This document shows, in pieces, positions 51,041 through 59,598 of a stretch of DNA of 64,000 nt (position 1 is its first letter; each line of letters opens with the position of its first letter). Location of the stretch: the NCBI GenBank assembly GCA_964372095.1, contig CAYJPV010000011.1:79203-143202 (forward strand), read 5' to 3'. The notes below the pieces were generated by a model that saw only the letters and a list, made by a program, of their open reading frames with translations, was not told where the DNA came from and did no database searches. The position numbers and the translations under genes are program-made. The stretch is from CAYJPV01 sp964372095. Lineage in GTDB: Bacteria > Acidobacteriota > Vicinamibacteria > Vicinamibacterales > JAKQTR01.

Positions 51041-51942
51041 GACGACGTCTTCTCCTTCAGTGCTTCGGCTAGCGCGATCAGGGCGTGTGCCCGGCGCACG
51101 ATCGCATCATCGACGAACTGACCGCCGGCCATCGTGAACGCGCCCACACCGCGGCGGACGGCCTGGTCCCAGGCTTCCACCGTCGCTCGCGCCGCCGCCA
51201 CGGCCGACGGCGTCGGCGTGAACACGTCCTGCACGACGGACACCTGGCTCGGGTGGATGCAGGAACGGCCGAAGAAACCCAGCGCACGCGCCTCCTCCGT
51301 CGTCCGGCGCAGGCCGTCGAGGTCCGCGAGCTGCGTGTGGACCGACGCGACCGGCGGGTCCAGGCCCAGGGCCCGCGACACGACGACGAGATGTTGCCTG
51401 GCGTACAAGGTGGCGAGGTCATGCCCCGACGCGTCGGCGCTGATGTCACGGACGAAGTCCGCCGCCCCGAACGTGAAACCCCGGACTCTCGGCGCCCGGG
51501 CGATCTCGGCGGCGCCCAGGATCCCCGCTGCGCTCTCGATGGTGGCGACGAACCCGATGCCCCCGGCTTCCAGTCCCCGGGCGACTTCGAGCGATCGAAC
51601 CCGCGCGTCCACCTCCGCGATCTGGCGCGCAGACTCGGCCTTGGGGATACGGATGAGCTGCAGCCCCGGGCCGATCACGGCATCGAGGTCGTCCTGCCAC
51701 CAGGGGGTGTCGACGCCGTTGATACGCACCGCCGTCACGGGTCCCGCGACGCCAGCCCGGGCCGACAGTGCGGCGGCCACGAGCCGGCGGGCTTCGGGCT
51801 TGGACGCCGGCGCGACGGCATCTTCGAGGTCGAGGACCACGCCGTCCGCGCCGGCTTCGAACACCTTGACGAGCAGCCGTTCCTGACTGCCTGGTGCGAA
51901 CAGGTGCGCGCGGCACGCGGCGAAGGCGCGGGACGGAGGCAT
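51037..51942 (-). CDS. HpcH/HpaI family lyase, citrate lyase beta (CitE)-like
   Basis: This 301-residue TIM-barrel protein has the CitE pattern: RAHLFAPGSQERLLVKVF, AGADGVVLDLEDAVAP, the catalytic Glu in FVATIESAAGIL and FTFGAADFVRDI for Mg binding. Family members cleave or form C-C bonds in acyl-CoA thioesters, for example malyl-CoA, beta-methylmalyl-CoA or citramalyl-CoA. The start overlaps the stop of the CoA-transferase by one base (TGATG), which suggests that the CoA-transferase makes the thioester that this lyase splits. Confidence 0.9.
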   Translation of the reverse strand: MPPSRAFAACRAHLFAPGSQERLLVKVFEAGADGVVLDLEDAVAPASKPEARRLVAAALSARAGVAGPVTAVRINGVDTPWWQDDLDAVIGPGLQLIRIPKAESARQIAEVDARVRSLEVARGLEAGGIGFVATIESAAGILGAAEIARAPRVRGFTFGAADFVRDISADASGHDLATLYARQHLVVVSRALGLDPPVASVHTQLADLDGLRRTTEEARALGFFGRSCIHPSQVSVVQDVFTPTPSAVAAARATVEAWDQAVRRGVGAFTMAGGQFVDDAIVRRAHALIALAEALKEKTSS

Positions 51943-53150
51943 CAGATGACACCCCTGGCCTTGAGGTCGGCGACCCGTCCGTCGCTCATTCCGAGCATGC
52001 CCTGGTAGACGTCGTCGTTGTCGGCACCGGGGTTGCGTCCCGGCCACTTGATCGCCCCGGGGGTCTCGGACAGCCGGAACAGAACGTTCTGCATCTTCAG
52101 GGGCCCGAGTTCCGGGTCCTGGACCGTGGTGATGGTGTCCAGCGCCTTGAACTGCGGGTCTTCCATGATGTGGCGGATGTCATAGATGGGCGCCACGGCC
52201 GCCTCGGCGGCTTCGAACTCCCGGATCACGTAATCCAGGGGATGTGCGCCGATCCAGGCCCCGACCATGGCGTCGAGTTCTTCGGCGTGTGCGGCCCGTT
52301 CGGCGCCGGAGGCGAACCACGGCTCGTCGATGACTTCCGGATGTCCCACCAGACGCATCACGCGTTCGGCGATGCTCTGGGCCGATGTGGAGATGGCCAC
52401 CCAGCGCCCGTCGGCGGTGCGGTACGTGTTACGCGGGGCGTTGTTCACCGAGCGGTTGCCGCGACGTTCCTGCACGATCCCGAGCTGGTCGTACCAGAGC
52501 GGTTGCGGTCCGAGGATGGTCAGGATGGGCTCGATGATGGCCATGTCGACGACCTGGCCGCGCCCGGTTGTGTCGCGTCCGCGGAGGGCGAACATGGTGG
52601 CGGCGGCGGTGGTCAACGCCGTGATGCCGTCGGCAAGGCCGAAGGGCGGAAGCGTGGGCGGTCCGTCCGGCTCGCCGGTCATCGCGGCAAATCCGCTCAT
52701 GGCCTCGGCCAGGGTGCCAAACCCTGGACGGCCGCTGTACGGTCCAAACTGCCCGAAACCCGTGACCCGCGTGATGACGAGGCGGGGATTGATGGCGTGC
52801 AGCACGTCGGGGCCGAGGTTCCAGCGCTCGAGGGTGCCGGGCCTGAAGCTCTCGATGAGCACGTCGGCCTCGCGGACGAGGTCCTTCATGATGGCCTGGC
52901 CGTCCGGCGCACCGAGGTAGAGAGTAATCGTACGCTTGTTGCGGCCGATCATCTTCCACCAGAGGGACGATCCGCCCTTCCGATACCCGTGATAACGCAC
53001 CGGGTCGCTGGTCTTGGGGTGTTCGATCTTGATGACGTCGGCACCGAAGTCGGCCAGCATGGTCGCCGCGAGGGGGCCGGCGAACAGCGTGGCCGCCTCC
53101 AGGACGCGGAGTCCGGCCAGCGGGCCCGGTGTGCGTTGTGGATCATCCAT
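51942..53150 (-). CDS. class III CoA-transferase (CaiB/BaiF family)
   Basis: This 402-residue protein has the interlocked-fold signature: LAGLRVLEAATLFAGPLAATMLADFGADVIKIE (first half-motif), NKRTITLYLGAPDGQAIMKD, and the catalytic Asp in PFGLADGITAL near residue 170. It moves CoA between a donor thioester and an acid. It is the first gene of the long minus-strand run, following the AT-rich operator-like region, with GGAGG eight bases before the ATG. Its downstream partner is the CitE-like lyase. Confidence 0.93.
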   Translation of the reverse strand: MDDPQRTPGPLAGLRVLEAATLFAGPLAATMLADFGADVIKIEHPKTSDPVRYHGYRKGGSSLWWKMIGRNKRTITLYLGAPDGQAIMKDLVREADVLIESFRPGTLERWNLGPDVLHAINPRLVITRVTGFGQFGPYSGRPGFGTLAEAMSGFAAMTGEPDGPPTLPPFGLADGITALTTAAATMFALRGRDTTGRGQVVDMAIIEPILTILGPQPLWYDQLGIVQERRGNRSVNNAPRNTYRTADGRWVAISTSAQSIAERVMRLVGHPEVIDEPWFASGAERAAHAEELDAMVGAWIGAHPLDYVIREFEAAEAAVAPIYDIRHIMEDPQFKALDTITTVQDPELGPLKMQNVLFRLSETPGAIKWPGRNPGADNDDVYQGMLGMSDGRVADLKARGVI

Positions 53151-53199
53151 ACAAGAGCCTCCGGCTGGATCCGGGAACGGATCCGTCTGGGAGCATGGG

Positions 53200-53306
53200 C
53201 ATAATGTCATAATGCTAATACCAATGCAAGGTCTCAGTGGTTATAACATTAGTTCCTTTCGTGACGCCCGGCGCCAGCGGCCCGCAACACGCGCGTAATG
53301 TTATAC
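53200..53306. promoter_or_regulatory. AT-rich divergent promoter/operator region
   Basis: This stretch separates the CaiB gene (minus) from the CpcT-like gene (plus). It contains a direct repeat of CATAATG (53200-53206 and 53208-53214), a perfect palindrome GTTATAAC (53240-53247) within GGTTATAACATTAG, and GTAATGTTATAC (53295-53306). The word TAATGTTA, or its complement, recurs here and in the 23394 site. These are plausible operator and -10 sequences for both directions, and for the GntR regulator. Confidence 0.5.
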
Positions 53307-53373
53307 ACTCCATACCAATCGCGGTCCGCCGGGCGCATCGTCGCCGGGCCGCCCGCCGTCCCGGGAGGAGTTC

Positions 53374-54345
53374 ATGCGTGTGCGCGTGGTGAGCGTGTTC
53401 CAGTGCTTCGCCGTGATGTGTCTGTCGCCCGCCCTGCTGCAGGCGCAGCCGGCCGGCTCCGCCCCGGCCGAACTCGTCCGCTTTTCGCAGTGGCTGACCG
53501 GCGAGTTCGACAACTTCAGGCAGGTATCCGAGGACACGGAAAACAAGGTGGCCGTTCCACACGGACGGGTGCATGTGACCGTCACGTCCGTCGGGGCGCC
53601 CGCCCTGGGCGATCGGGTCTTTCTGGTCCGGGAGTCGCCTCGGAACGATCCCGACCGCGTCGGCGCGGCGCACGTTTATGCCGTCACCGCGGCCGGGGAC
53701 ACAATCACGCTCCGGGTGTTCGCCTTCGAGGATGCGGGGCGGGTTCTGGCGCTGCTCAACGCGCCGGCGACGCCGACCGCCGTTCCGCCCGTCGACCGCG
53801 TACGCCCCTTGCCGGGCTGCGAGGTGACGTGGAAGGCCGAAGGCGCGGCCTTCGTCGGAGCCATGGCCCCCGGGGCCTGCCGCGTTCCGGGGTCACCGGT
53901 CACGGACCGCCCGGTGACGCTGGCGGAGACCCACCGGCTGACCGCCGACGCGTGGTCCCTCTCGGCGCAGGCCGACGACCGGGGCAGCGCCGGCGCAGCG
54001 CCGGGCACGGGCACCCGGGCGTTCGAGCTGCGCCGCGCCAGGCCCTTCACGTGTTGGGCGGCGCTGCGAAGGGAAGGCACGACTGACAAGTACGACGGCA
54101 TGCTCGACGTGGCGATGCACGACCAGGGCAAGCGGGTGGCGGTCCGGACGGAACAGGGGACGTCCACGCCGTACGCGTTCGAGTTGTCACAACTCCGGTA
54201 CGCGCAGCAGCGGCCGGTGATGAAGCTGGCGGTCTACGAAGCCGGCAAGGTCGACGCCATCGCGTACACCTGGACGGAGACGGGCGGGACCAGGATCGGG
54301 ATCAACATGCGGTGGATTCAGGTCGGGTGTTCGATGAAGGAGTAG
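53374..54345 (+). CDS. exported CpcT/CpeT-like protein
   Basis: This 323-residue protein has a signal peptide ending near residue 25 (LLQAQPAG) and then resembles the CpcT/CpeT chromophore lyase family: FSQWLTGEFDNFRQVSEDTE, DRVFLVRESPRNDP, LPGCEVTWKAEGAAFVGAM and PGACRV. In cyanobacteria, CpcT attaches phycocyanobilin to phycocyanin, with a beta-barrel that holds a tetrapyrrole. Homologues in bacteria without phycobilisomes have no known role; lipocalin-like ligand binding is a fair guess. The signal peptide points to the periplasm. GGGAGGAG precedes the ATG. It is divergent from the catabolic run over a shared AT-rich promoter region. Confidence 0.6.
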   Translation: MRVRVVSVFQCFAVMCLSPALLQAQPAGSAPAELVRFSQWLTGEFDNFRQVSEDTENKVAVPHGRVHVTVTSVGAPALGDRVFLVRESPRNDPDRVGAAHVYAVTAAGDTITLRVFAFEDAGRVLALLNAPATPTAVPPVDRVRPLPGCEVTWKAEGAAFVGAMAPGACRVPGSPVTDRPVTLAETHRLTADAWSLSAQADDRGSAGAAPGTGTRAFELRRARPFTCWAALRREGTTDKYDGMLDVAMHDQGKRVAVRTEQGTSTPYAFELSQLRYAQQRPVMKLAVYEAGKVDAIAYTWTETGGTRIGINMRWIQVGCSMKE

Positions 54346-54347
54346 TA

Positions 54348-54389
54348 CCACGACCGCCGGGGACGGATGTCGGTCCCCGGCGGTCGTGG
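54348..54389. terminator. 17-bp perfect hairpin between convergent genes
   Basis: CCACGACCGCCGGGGAC pairs without mismatch with GTCCCCGGCGGTCGTGG around an eight-base loop. It starts two bases after the CpcT-like stop and ends 10 bases after the amine oxidase stop on the other strand. It has no T-run, but position and strength fit a two-way terminator. Confidence 0.75.
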
Positions 54390-54399
54390 GGCGTGCGTC

Positions 54400-55815
54400 T
54401 TACGCGGTCGCCCGTGCGATCACTTCGTCCGCGGCACGTTCGGCCGATTCCAGAGCGCCTTCCATCCCCGGGCCGGTCACGGCGGTGTGTTCGCCGGCGA
54501 AGTGGATACGATGCCACGGCGCGGCCATCGTGGGCCTGAGGCGCGTCACCTGGCCGGGCAGGTAGTTGGCGTAGGCGCCCTTCGAGTAGGGTTCGCGCCC
54601 CCACGACACCATTCTCGCCACCTCGACGTTGTCTTTCGTCGCCGGTCGGATCCGGGCCAGTTCGGCCTTGACGAACGCGACCTGGTCCGCCTCGGGCATC
54701 GCATCGAGCGTCAGGGCCGAAGCGCCGTCAACCCAGCAGGTCAGACTGAGCACCCGGCCGTCCGCATCACGCTGCGGGAAGATCCGCTCGATGGCCGTGT
54801 CGGTCCACATCAGCGGCGGCAGTTTGTCGTCGTCCCAGTACGCCTTCTTCGGCACCATGAAGTACTGCGTGATGGCGGTGTAGGGAATACGTTCGACGGC
54901 CTCCTTCTGGGCGCCTTCGAACGCCGGCTCCACCTGGATCTCCCGGAGCAGAGAGAACGGCACCGTCACGACGCAGTAGTCGGCCTTGTAGGAGGCCCCG
55001 TTCGCGCACGTCACGTTGACGCCTTCCTTGGTTGACGCGATCCGGGTCACGGGGCTGCCCCGGTGGATGGCGCCCTTGACCTTCGACGCCATGGCTTCGA
55101 CGACGCGGGAGTTGCCGCCCGGAATCTCCATCATGCCCCGCACCTTCGAGTCGCGGCGCCGCTGCGCGTCACGCAACGCCCACAGCGCCGACGTCGTCGA
55201 CAGGTTGTTCGCGTTGGGCGCCACGTTCATCAACCGCAGGGCTTCGGCCGACGCCCCTTGCCGCTTGACGTACTCGTCGAGCGGGATGTCGAGGGCGGCC
55301 TGCGCCGGATCCATCCACGCCCGTCCATCGGCGAGAGTGAGGTTCTTCCCGCAGTAGTACCCCACGAGCAGGCCGGGCAGGACCTGGCGTTCGGCGCCTT
55401 CGAGTCTGTTCGCCCGGGCGCCGGCCCAGTCGGCGGCGATGACGTTCTCGCCGTTGACGTATTCGAGTTCGGAGGTCTCGAAACTTTTCAGCGGCTGCAC
55501 CGGCGTTCCGGCCGCCTGGGCCAGCCTGATGAGCCGTTCGTAACTCGCGCCCACCACCGGCCCACCGGCATCCGGCCGGCCCGGCACGTCGTCCATCGTG
55601 TAGACGCGCCCGCCGATCCGATCGCGCGCCTCGACCACCGTCACGGCAAGACCGCGCTCTTCCAGCAACATCGCCGCCGCCACGCCGGAGATCCCGGCAC
55701 CGACAATCACGGCCGACCCGCCGCCGCTCCCGCTCGAACACGCCATCCAGGGCAGCGCCAGCGCCGTCCCGCCGACCACCTTGAGAAACGCCCGCCGATC
55801 GTACGCCTGCGTCAT
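54400..55815 (-). CDS. Tat-exported flavin amine oxidase
   Basis: This 471-residue protein begins YDRRAFLKVVGGTALALP, a twin-arginine signal, followed by Cys-Ser-Ser (MACSS), which could also be a lipobox. Then come the FAD site SAVIVGAGISGVAAAMLLEE and GGRVYTMDD, the substrate-side FAD loop, and a closing HFAGEHTAVTGPGMEGALES. Monoamine-oxidase-like enzymes oxidise amines or act as carotenoid or protoporphyrinogen dehydrogenases. The substrate is unknown; the exported location suggests oxidation of a periplasmic amine. AAGGAG lies seven bases upstream. It is divergent from apbE. Confidence 0.88.
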   Translation of the reverse strand: MTQAYDRRAFLKVVGGTALALPWMACSSGSGGGSAVIVGAGISGVAAAMLLEERGLAVTVVEARDRIGGRVYTMDDVPGRPDAGGPVVGASYERLIRLAQAAGTPVQPLKSFETSELEYVNGENVIAADWAGARANRLEGAERQVLPGLLVGYYCGKNLTLADGRAWMDPAQAALDIPLDEYVKRQGASAEALRLMNVAPNANNLSTTSALWALRDAQRRRDSKVRGMMEIPGGNSRVVEAMASKVKGAIHRGSPVTRIASTKEGVNVTCANGASYKADYCVVTVPFSLLREIQVEPAFEGAQKEAVERIPYTAITQYFMVPKKAYWDDDKLPPLMWTDTAIERIFPQRDADGRVLSLTCWVDGASALTLDAMPEADQVAFVKAELARIRPATKDNVEVARMVSWGREPYSKGAYANYLPGQVTRLRPTMAAPWHRIHFAGEHTAVTGPGMEGALESAERAADEVIARATA

Positions 55816-55912
55816 GTGCCGCTCCTTCCAGTCAACACCGGGGCCGGCCGGTCCGCGAACGGGGAGCGGGGCGGGAACGCCGGCGCATCGCGGCTCGGGC
55901 CTGAAGGTGGAC

Positions 55913-55926
55913 ATTGTAATAACAAT
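55913..55926. promoter_or_regulatory. AT-rich palindrome between amine oxidase and apbE
   Basis: ATTGT-AATA-ACAAT has perfect 5-bp arms and is followed by ATGATAAATATGG, making an AT-rich island of about 25 bp in the 148-bp divergent spacer. It is the fourth such island in the window and could hold the -10 elements and an operator for apbE. Confidence 0.45.
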
Positions 55927-55963
55927 ATGATAAATATGGCAACTGTCACGCGCGAACCCGCCC

Positions 55964-57043
55964 ATGCCCATCTCTCCCGCGATCCACGCCATCGCCCGCT
56001 GCACGGTGCTCGCCGCCTGTCTCGGCGCCGCCTGCGCAGCCCCCCCTCCCGCGCCGCCGGCCGTCGCCTGCGTCGACCAGTCCCCCCACGAAGCCCCGGA
56101 TCGGCCTCACCACCTGCGGGCCGAACGCCCCCTCATGGGCACATCCTTCCAGATCCGCGTGGTCACCGACGATGCCGCGCACGGGTGCGCCGCCGTCAAC
56201 GCCGCATTCCAGGAAGTCGCGCGCCAGGAAGCGCTCTTCAGCGAATATCAGGACTCCAGCGACATCAGCGCCATTAACCGCGCCGCCGGCCAGTCGCCGG
56301 TTTCCGTTGACGCCGAGGTCTTCACCCTGCTCCAACGGTCGTTGTGGGCCTCGCAGGCCACCGGTGGCGCGTTCGACATCACCTTCGCGGGCTGCGGACG
56401 CCTGTGGTCCATCCGCGAGCAGCGGATTCCTGACAACCTCGCGCTGGCAGCGTGTCTCGACACGGTCGGCTATCGCGCGCTCGTGCTCGACCCCTGGCGC
56501 TCGAGCGCCTGGCTGCCGAAGGTCGGCATGCGTATCGGGCTCGGTGGCGTGGCAAAGGGATACGGCGTGGACAGGGCCGCCGAGGTCCTCCGCGCCAGCG
56601 GCGTCACGCGTTTTGCGGTCGATGGCGGCGGCGACCTCCGCGTGGAGGGCACCGACATCGACGGCGCGTGGACGGTGCACATCGCCCATCCCCGCGACCC
56701 GGGCCGCGTCTTTGAGACGATCCGTCTTGACCGCGGCGCGATCGTCACGTCGGGCGACTATCTGCGGTTCTTCGAGCGCGACGGCGTCCGGTACCACCAC
56801 ATCCTCGACCCCGCCACGGGGCAGCCGGCCCGGCGGTCGATGGCGGTCACGGTCATCGCCCCGAACGCCACCGACGCCGATGCCCTGGCCACCGGACTCT
56901 TCGTTCTGGGGCCGGAACGCGGCCTCGCCGCCCTGGCGCGGCTGCCGGGCGTCGAGGCCCTCTTCTTCGATCACAACCTGAACGTGTCCGCATCCCGCGG
57001 ATTCCCGCGCGCCCCCGAGGCGCGCACCACACCTGCGTCGTAG
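55964..57043 (+). CDS. apbE: FAD:protein FMN transferase (ApbE), lipoprotein form
   Basis: This 359-residue protein has a lipobox-like signal (AACLGAACAA, Cys at about residue 24). The ApbE core follows: PLMGTSFQIRVVTDD, GGVAKGYGVDRAAEVL, RFAVDGGGDLRVEG and the Mg-binding ATDADALATGLFVLG. ApbE moves FMN from FAD to a Thr or Ser of exported flavoproteins (NqrB/C, RnfG, FMN_bind domains). No FMN_bind protein or obvious acceptor motif is seen among the proteins in this window, so its target is elsewhere or atypical. A ribosome site is not evident. Confidence 0.92.
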   Translation: MPISPAIHAIARCTVLAACLGAACAAPPPAPPAVACVDQSPHEAPDRPHHLRAERPLMGTSFQIRVVTDDAAHGCAAVNAAFQEVARQEALFSEYQDSSDISAINRAAGQSPVSVDAEVFTLLQRSLWASQATGGAFDITFAGCGRLWSIREQRIPDNLALAACLDTVGYRALVLDPWRSSAWLPKVGMRIGLGGVAKGYGVDRAAEVLRASGVTRFAVDGGGDLRVEGTDIDGAWTVHIAHPRDPGRVFETIRLDRGAIVTSGDYLRFFERDGVRYHHILDPATGQPARRSMAVTVIAPNATDADALATGLFVLGPERGLAALARLPGVEALFFDHNLNVSASRGFPRAPEARTTPAS

Positions 57044-57052
57044 GATGACACC

Positions 57053-57631
57053 ATGAACACCCAACCGGCCCAGCGGGCCGTCACCACCATGGCCTCGCCG
57101 ATGATCATCGGCAAAGACGAACCCTTCGTCATCAAGCTGGTCTTCGTCGTCGTCGCGCTGACCATCGGCCTCCTGTGCTTCGCCGCGCTGCTGGCGCTCG
57201 CGTCCGCGGTGATGCCGAGAACGGCGGCCCGCTGCAAGGCGGTCGTCGAACGCTGGCCGTTCCAGGCCTTCGCCGCAGGCCTGCTGACCTACGTCGTGGG
57301 CGGCGGCCTCGCCTGGTACTTCCTCTCCCACGGGTACATCCCGCGACTGCTGAAGGTGCAGGTGGTCATGGGCATGCTGATCCCCGGCCTGTGCCTGGTG
57401 GCGGTGCTGCTGCTGCTCACGGTCATGGGCGCCACCGGCACCGTGCGGTTCGTCGGGGAGCGGCTCACGGGATCCGCGACACCGTTGCGCCAGATTCTCA
57501 CCGGGACGCTGGCCGCCACGCTCGCAAGTTGGTTCCCGATCGTCGGATGGGTGATTGTGCTGCCGGGCCTGCTGTTCGTGTCTACCGGCGCCCTCATCAT
57601 CGGATGGGTGCGGACGAAGCAGATCGCGTAG
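57053..57631 (+). CDS. small integral membrane protein of unknown function
   Basis: This 192-residue protein has about four hydrophobic helices: residues 27-55 (FVIKLVFVVVALTIGLLCFA), 70-90, 103-126 and 150-185. It has polar loops and no cysteine cluster or known motif. I do not recognise a family with confidence; resemblance to polymer-forming-protein membrane anchors is superficial. It lies 9 bp after apbE and 19 bp before the second AOR gene, so it is probably part of the same transcript. Confidence 0.6.
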   Translation: MNTQPAQRAVTTMASPMIIGKDEPFVIKLVFVVVALTIGLLCFAALLALASAVMPRTAARCKAVVERWPFQAFAAGLLTYVVGGGLAWYFLSHGYIPRLLKVQVVMGMLIPGLCLVAVLLLLTVMGATGTVRFVGERLTGSATPLRQILTGTLAATLASWFPIVGWVIVLPGLLFVSTGALIIGWVRTKQIA

Positions 57632-57650
57632 GCTCTCAACAGGTGCAGAG

Positions 57651-59540
57651 ATGACCGACAGGGTTTGCGGGTACAACTTCCGGCTGCTCCGCGTCGACCT
57701 GGCGCGGCAGTCGTTCCAGGTGGAGCCGATTCCGGACACCGTGCCGCTGGACTTCCTGGGCGGTCGTGGGTTCACGGCGAAGTACTGCTACGACGAAATC
57801 CCGCCCGGCACCGACCCGCTCGGCCCCGACAACAAGCTGATCTTCGCCACGGGGCCGCTCACCGGCACGCGCATGCCGTCGTCCGGGCGTTACGCCGTCG
57901 GCTGCCGGTCGCCCCACACCGGAGCCATCATCCGCTCCATCTCTGGTGGCGGATGGGGCGCCATGCTCAAGGCCGCCGGCTACGACGTCCTCATCCTCGA
58001 GGGCGCCGCTCCGGACTGGACCTATCTGTCCATCACGGCGGACGGCGTCTCGTTTCACGACGCGCGGCCGCTGCTGGGACTCCTGTCGGAGGACACCGAA
58101 GCCGCCGTCGCCCGCGAACTTGGCAACCCACGGGTCAAGTCGGTCGTCATCGGCCCCGCCGGCGAACGCCTCATCACCTTCGCCTGCATCCAGACCGAAC
58201 GGCGGTCAGCCGCCCGCGGCGGCGTCGGGTGTGTGATGGGCGCCAAGAAGGTCAAGGCGATCGCCGCCTTCGGGACGCACAAAGTGCCGTTCTTCGATCA
58301 GGACCGGTTCGACCGGCTGATGAAGGATCACATCCGGGTCAACTTCAAGGGCGAGTACTACAAACGTTTCCACCACCTCGGCACGACGGCCGGCATCTCC
58401 CACAAGCACGCCATCGGCATCCACCCCGTCAAGAACTTCCAGCGCGGCGTGTTCGACCAGGTGGCGGCCCTGCTGCCCCCGGCCATCGACGCGTCTGGCT
58501 ACAAGGCTCGGGAATCGGGGTGCTGGAACTGCTACATGCAATGCGGGTCGGTGTTCGACGTGCCGGCCGGCGAGTTCAAGGGCCAGGGCTACGAAAACCC
58601 TGAGTACGAGGCCATGTGGTCGTTTGGCGCCCATTGCCTCAACGGGACCTTCGACGCCCTGCTCGCCGCCAATCAGATCTGCGACGAGTACGGCGTTGAT
58701 GCCATCACCGCAGGCAACGCCGTCGGATTCCTGATGGAGTGCTACGACCGCGGCTACATCACGAAAGCGGACCTTGACGGTGTCGAGTTGACCTGGGGCA
58801 ATGCGCACGCGATGGTCGCTGTCACGCGCCAAATCGTCACGCGGGGCAGCCGGGCTGCCAACTGGATCGCCGATGGCGGCGTGCGTAACGCCGCCCGGGT
58901 CATTGGCCGCGACTCGGCCGACTTCGCCATGCACATCAAGGGCCTCGAGTTTGCGGCGTACGATCCGCGGGGCCTGCAGGCGTACGGCGTCGGCCAGGCC
59001 ACGAGCAACATGGGCGCGCACCATCAGATCTGTTATCCCGTCCAGGAACTGTTCGGCTTTCCGGAGCAGGTTGACCGTTTCTCGGCCACCGACAAGGGAC
59101 GCCACGCGGTCTGGGCGAATCGGTACATCATGATCTTCGACTGCGCGGTCGCCTGTGGTTTCCCCAATGCGTTCACCGAGTCCCGGCTGGACTTCGACAC
59201 GTACCCCGAATGGCTGTACTGGGCGACCGGCGCCGAGGTATTCCGTGGCAAACCCTACCTCGATGACATCTACGATCGGATCTGGACGGTGGAGCGCGTA
59301 TTCAACATGCGCAACGGATTCACCGCCGCGGACGATACGATGCCCCACCGTCTCTTGACGGAACCGATGCCCGACGGGAAGTCAGCAGGACACGTCTGGC
59401 AGCGCGAGGAGACATTGCGGGACTACTACCGCGTGCGCCGCTGGGATGAGCAGACGGGGGTCCCCACTCGCGCCCTCCTGCGCGACCTCCGCCTCGGATC
59501 CGTCGCGGACGACCTGACCCGCGACGGACTCCTGACGTGA
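57651..59540 (+). CDS. aldehyde:ferredoxin oxidoreductase family protein (AOR 2)
   Basis: This 629-residue protein is of normal AOR length. The N-terminal part has VDLARQSFQVEPIPDT, GGRGFTAKYCYDEIPPG and GPLTGTRMPSSGRYAVGCRS, the tungstopterin-binding beta sheets. The cluster ligands are Cys291, Cys294 and Cys298 (CWNCYMQC), close to the positions in Pyrococcus AOR (288, 291, 295), with Cys502 or Cys498 (FDCAVACG) as the fourth. It has canonical spacing, unlike AOR 1, with which it shares only family-level similarity. The oxidised aldehyde or other substrate is unknown. It is followed by a nitrilase-fold gene, two exported VOC genes, fdhD and a ThiS-like gene. Confidence 0.92.
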   Translation: MTDRVCGYNFRLLRVDLARQSFQVEPIPDTVPLDFLGGRGFTAKYCYDEIPPGTDPLGPDNKLIFATGPLTGTRMPSSGRYAVGCRSPHTGAIIRSISGGGWGAMLKAAGYDVLILEGAAPDWTYLSITADGVSFHDARPLLGLLSEDTEAAVARELGNPRVKSVVIGPAGERLITFACIQTERRSAARGGVGCVMGAKKVKAIAAFGTHKVPFFDQDRFDRLMKDHIRVNFKGEYYKRFHHLGTTAGISHKHAIGIHPVKNFQRGVFDQVAALLPPAIDASGYKARESGCWNCYMQCGSVFDVPAGEFKGQGYENPEYEAMWSFGAHCLNGTFDALLAANQICDEYGVDAITAGNAVGFLMECYDRGYITKADLDGVELTWGNAHAMVAVTRQIVTRGSRAANWIADGGVRNAARVIGRDSADFAMHIKGLEFAAYDPRGLQAYGVGQATSNMGAHHQICYPVQELFGFPEQVDRFSATDKGRHAVWANRYIMIFDCAVACGFPNAFTESRLDFDTYPEWLYWATGAEVFRGKPYLDDIYDRIWTVERVFNMRNGFTAADDTMPHRLLTEPMPDGKSAGHVWQREETLRDYYRVRRWDEQTGVPTRALLRDLRLGSVADDLTRDGLLT

Positions 59541-59598
59541 ACGCGCTGGCGCCGGACGGCGTCGCGCGGGAATTCGTTAACGCCCAGGGAGGTCTTTC

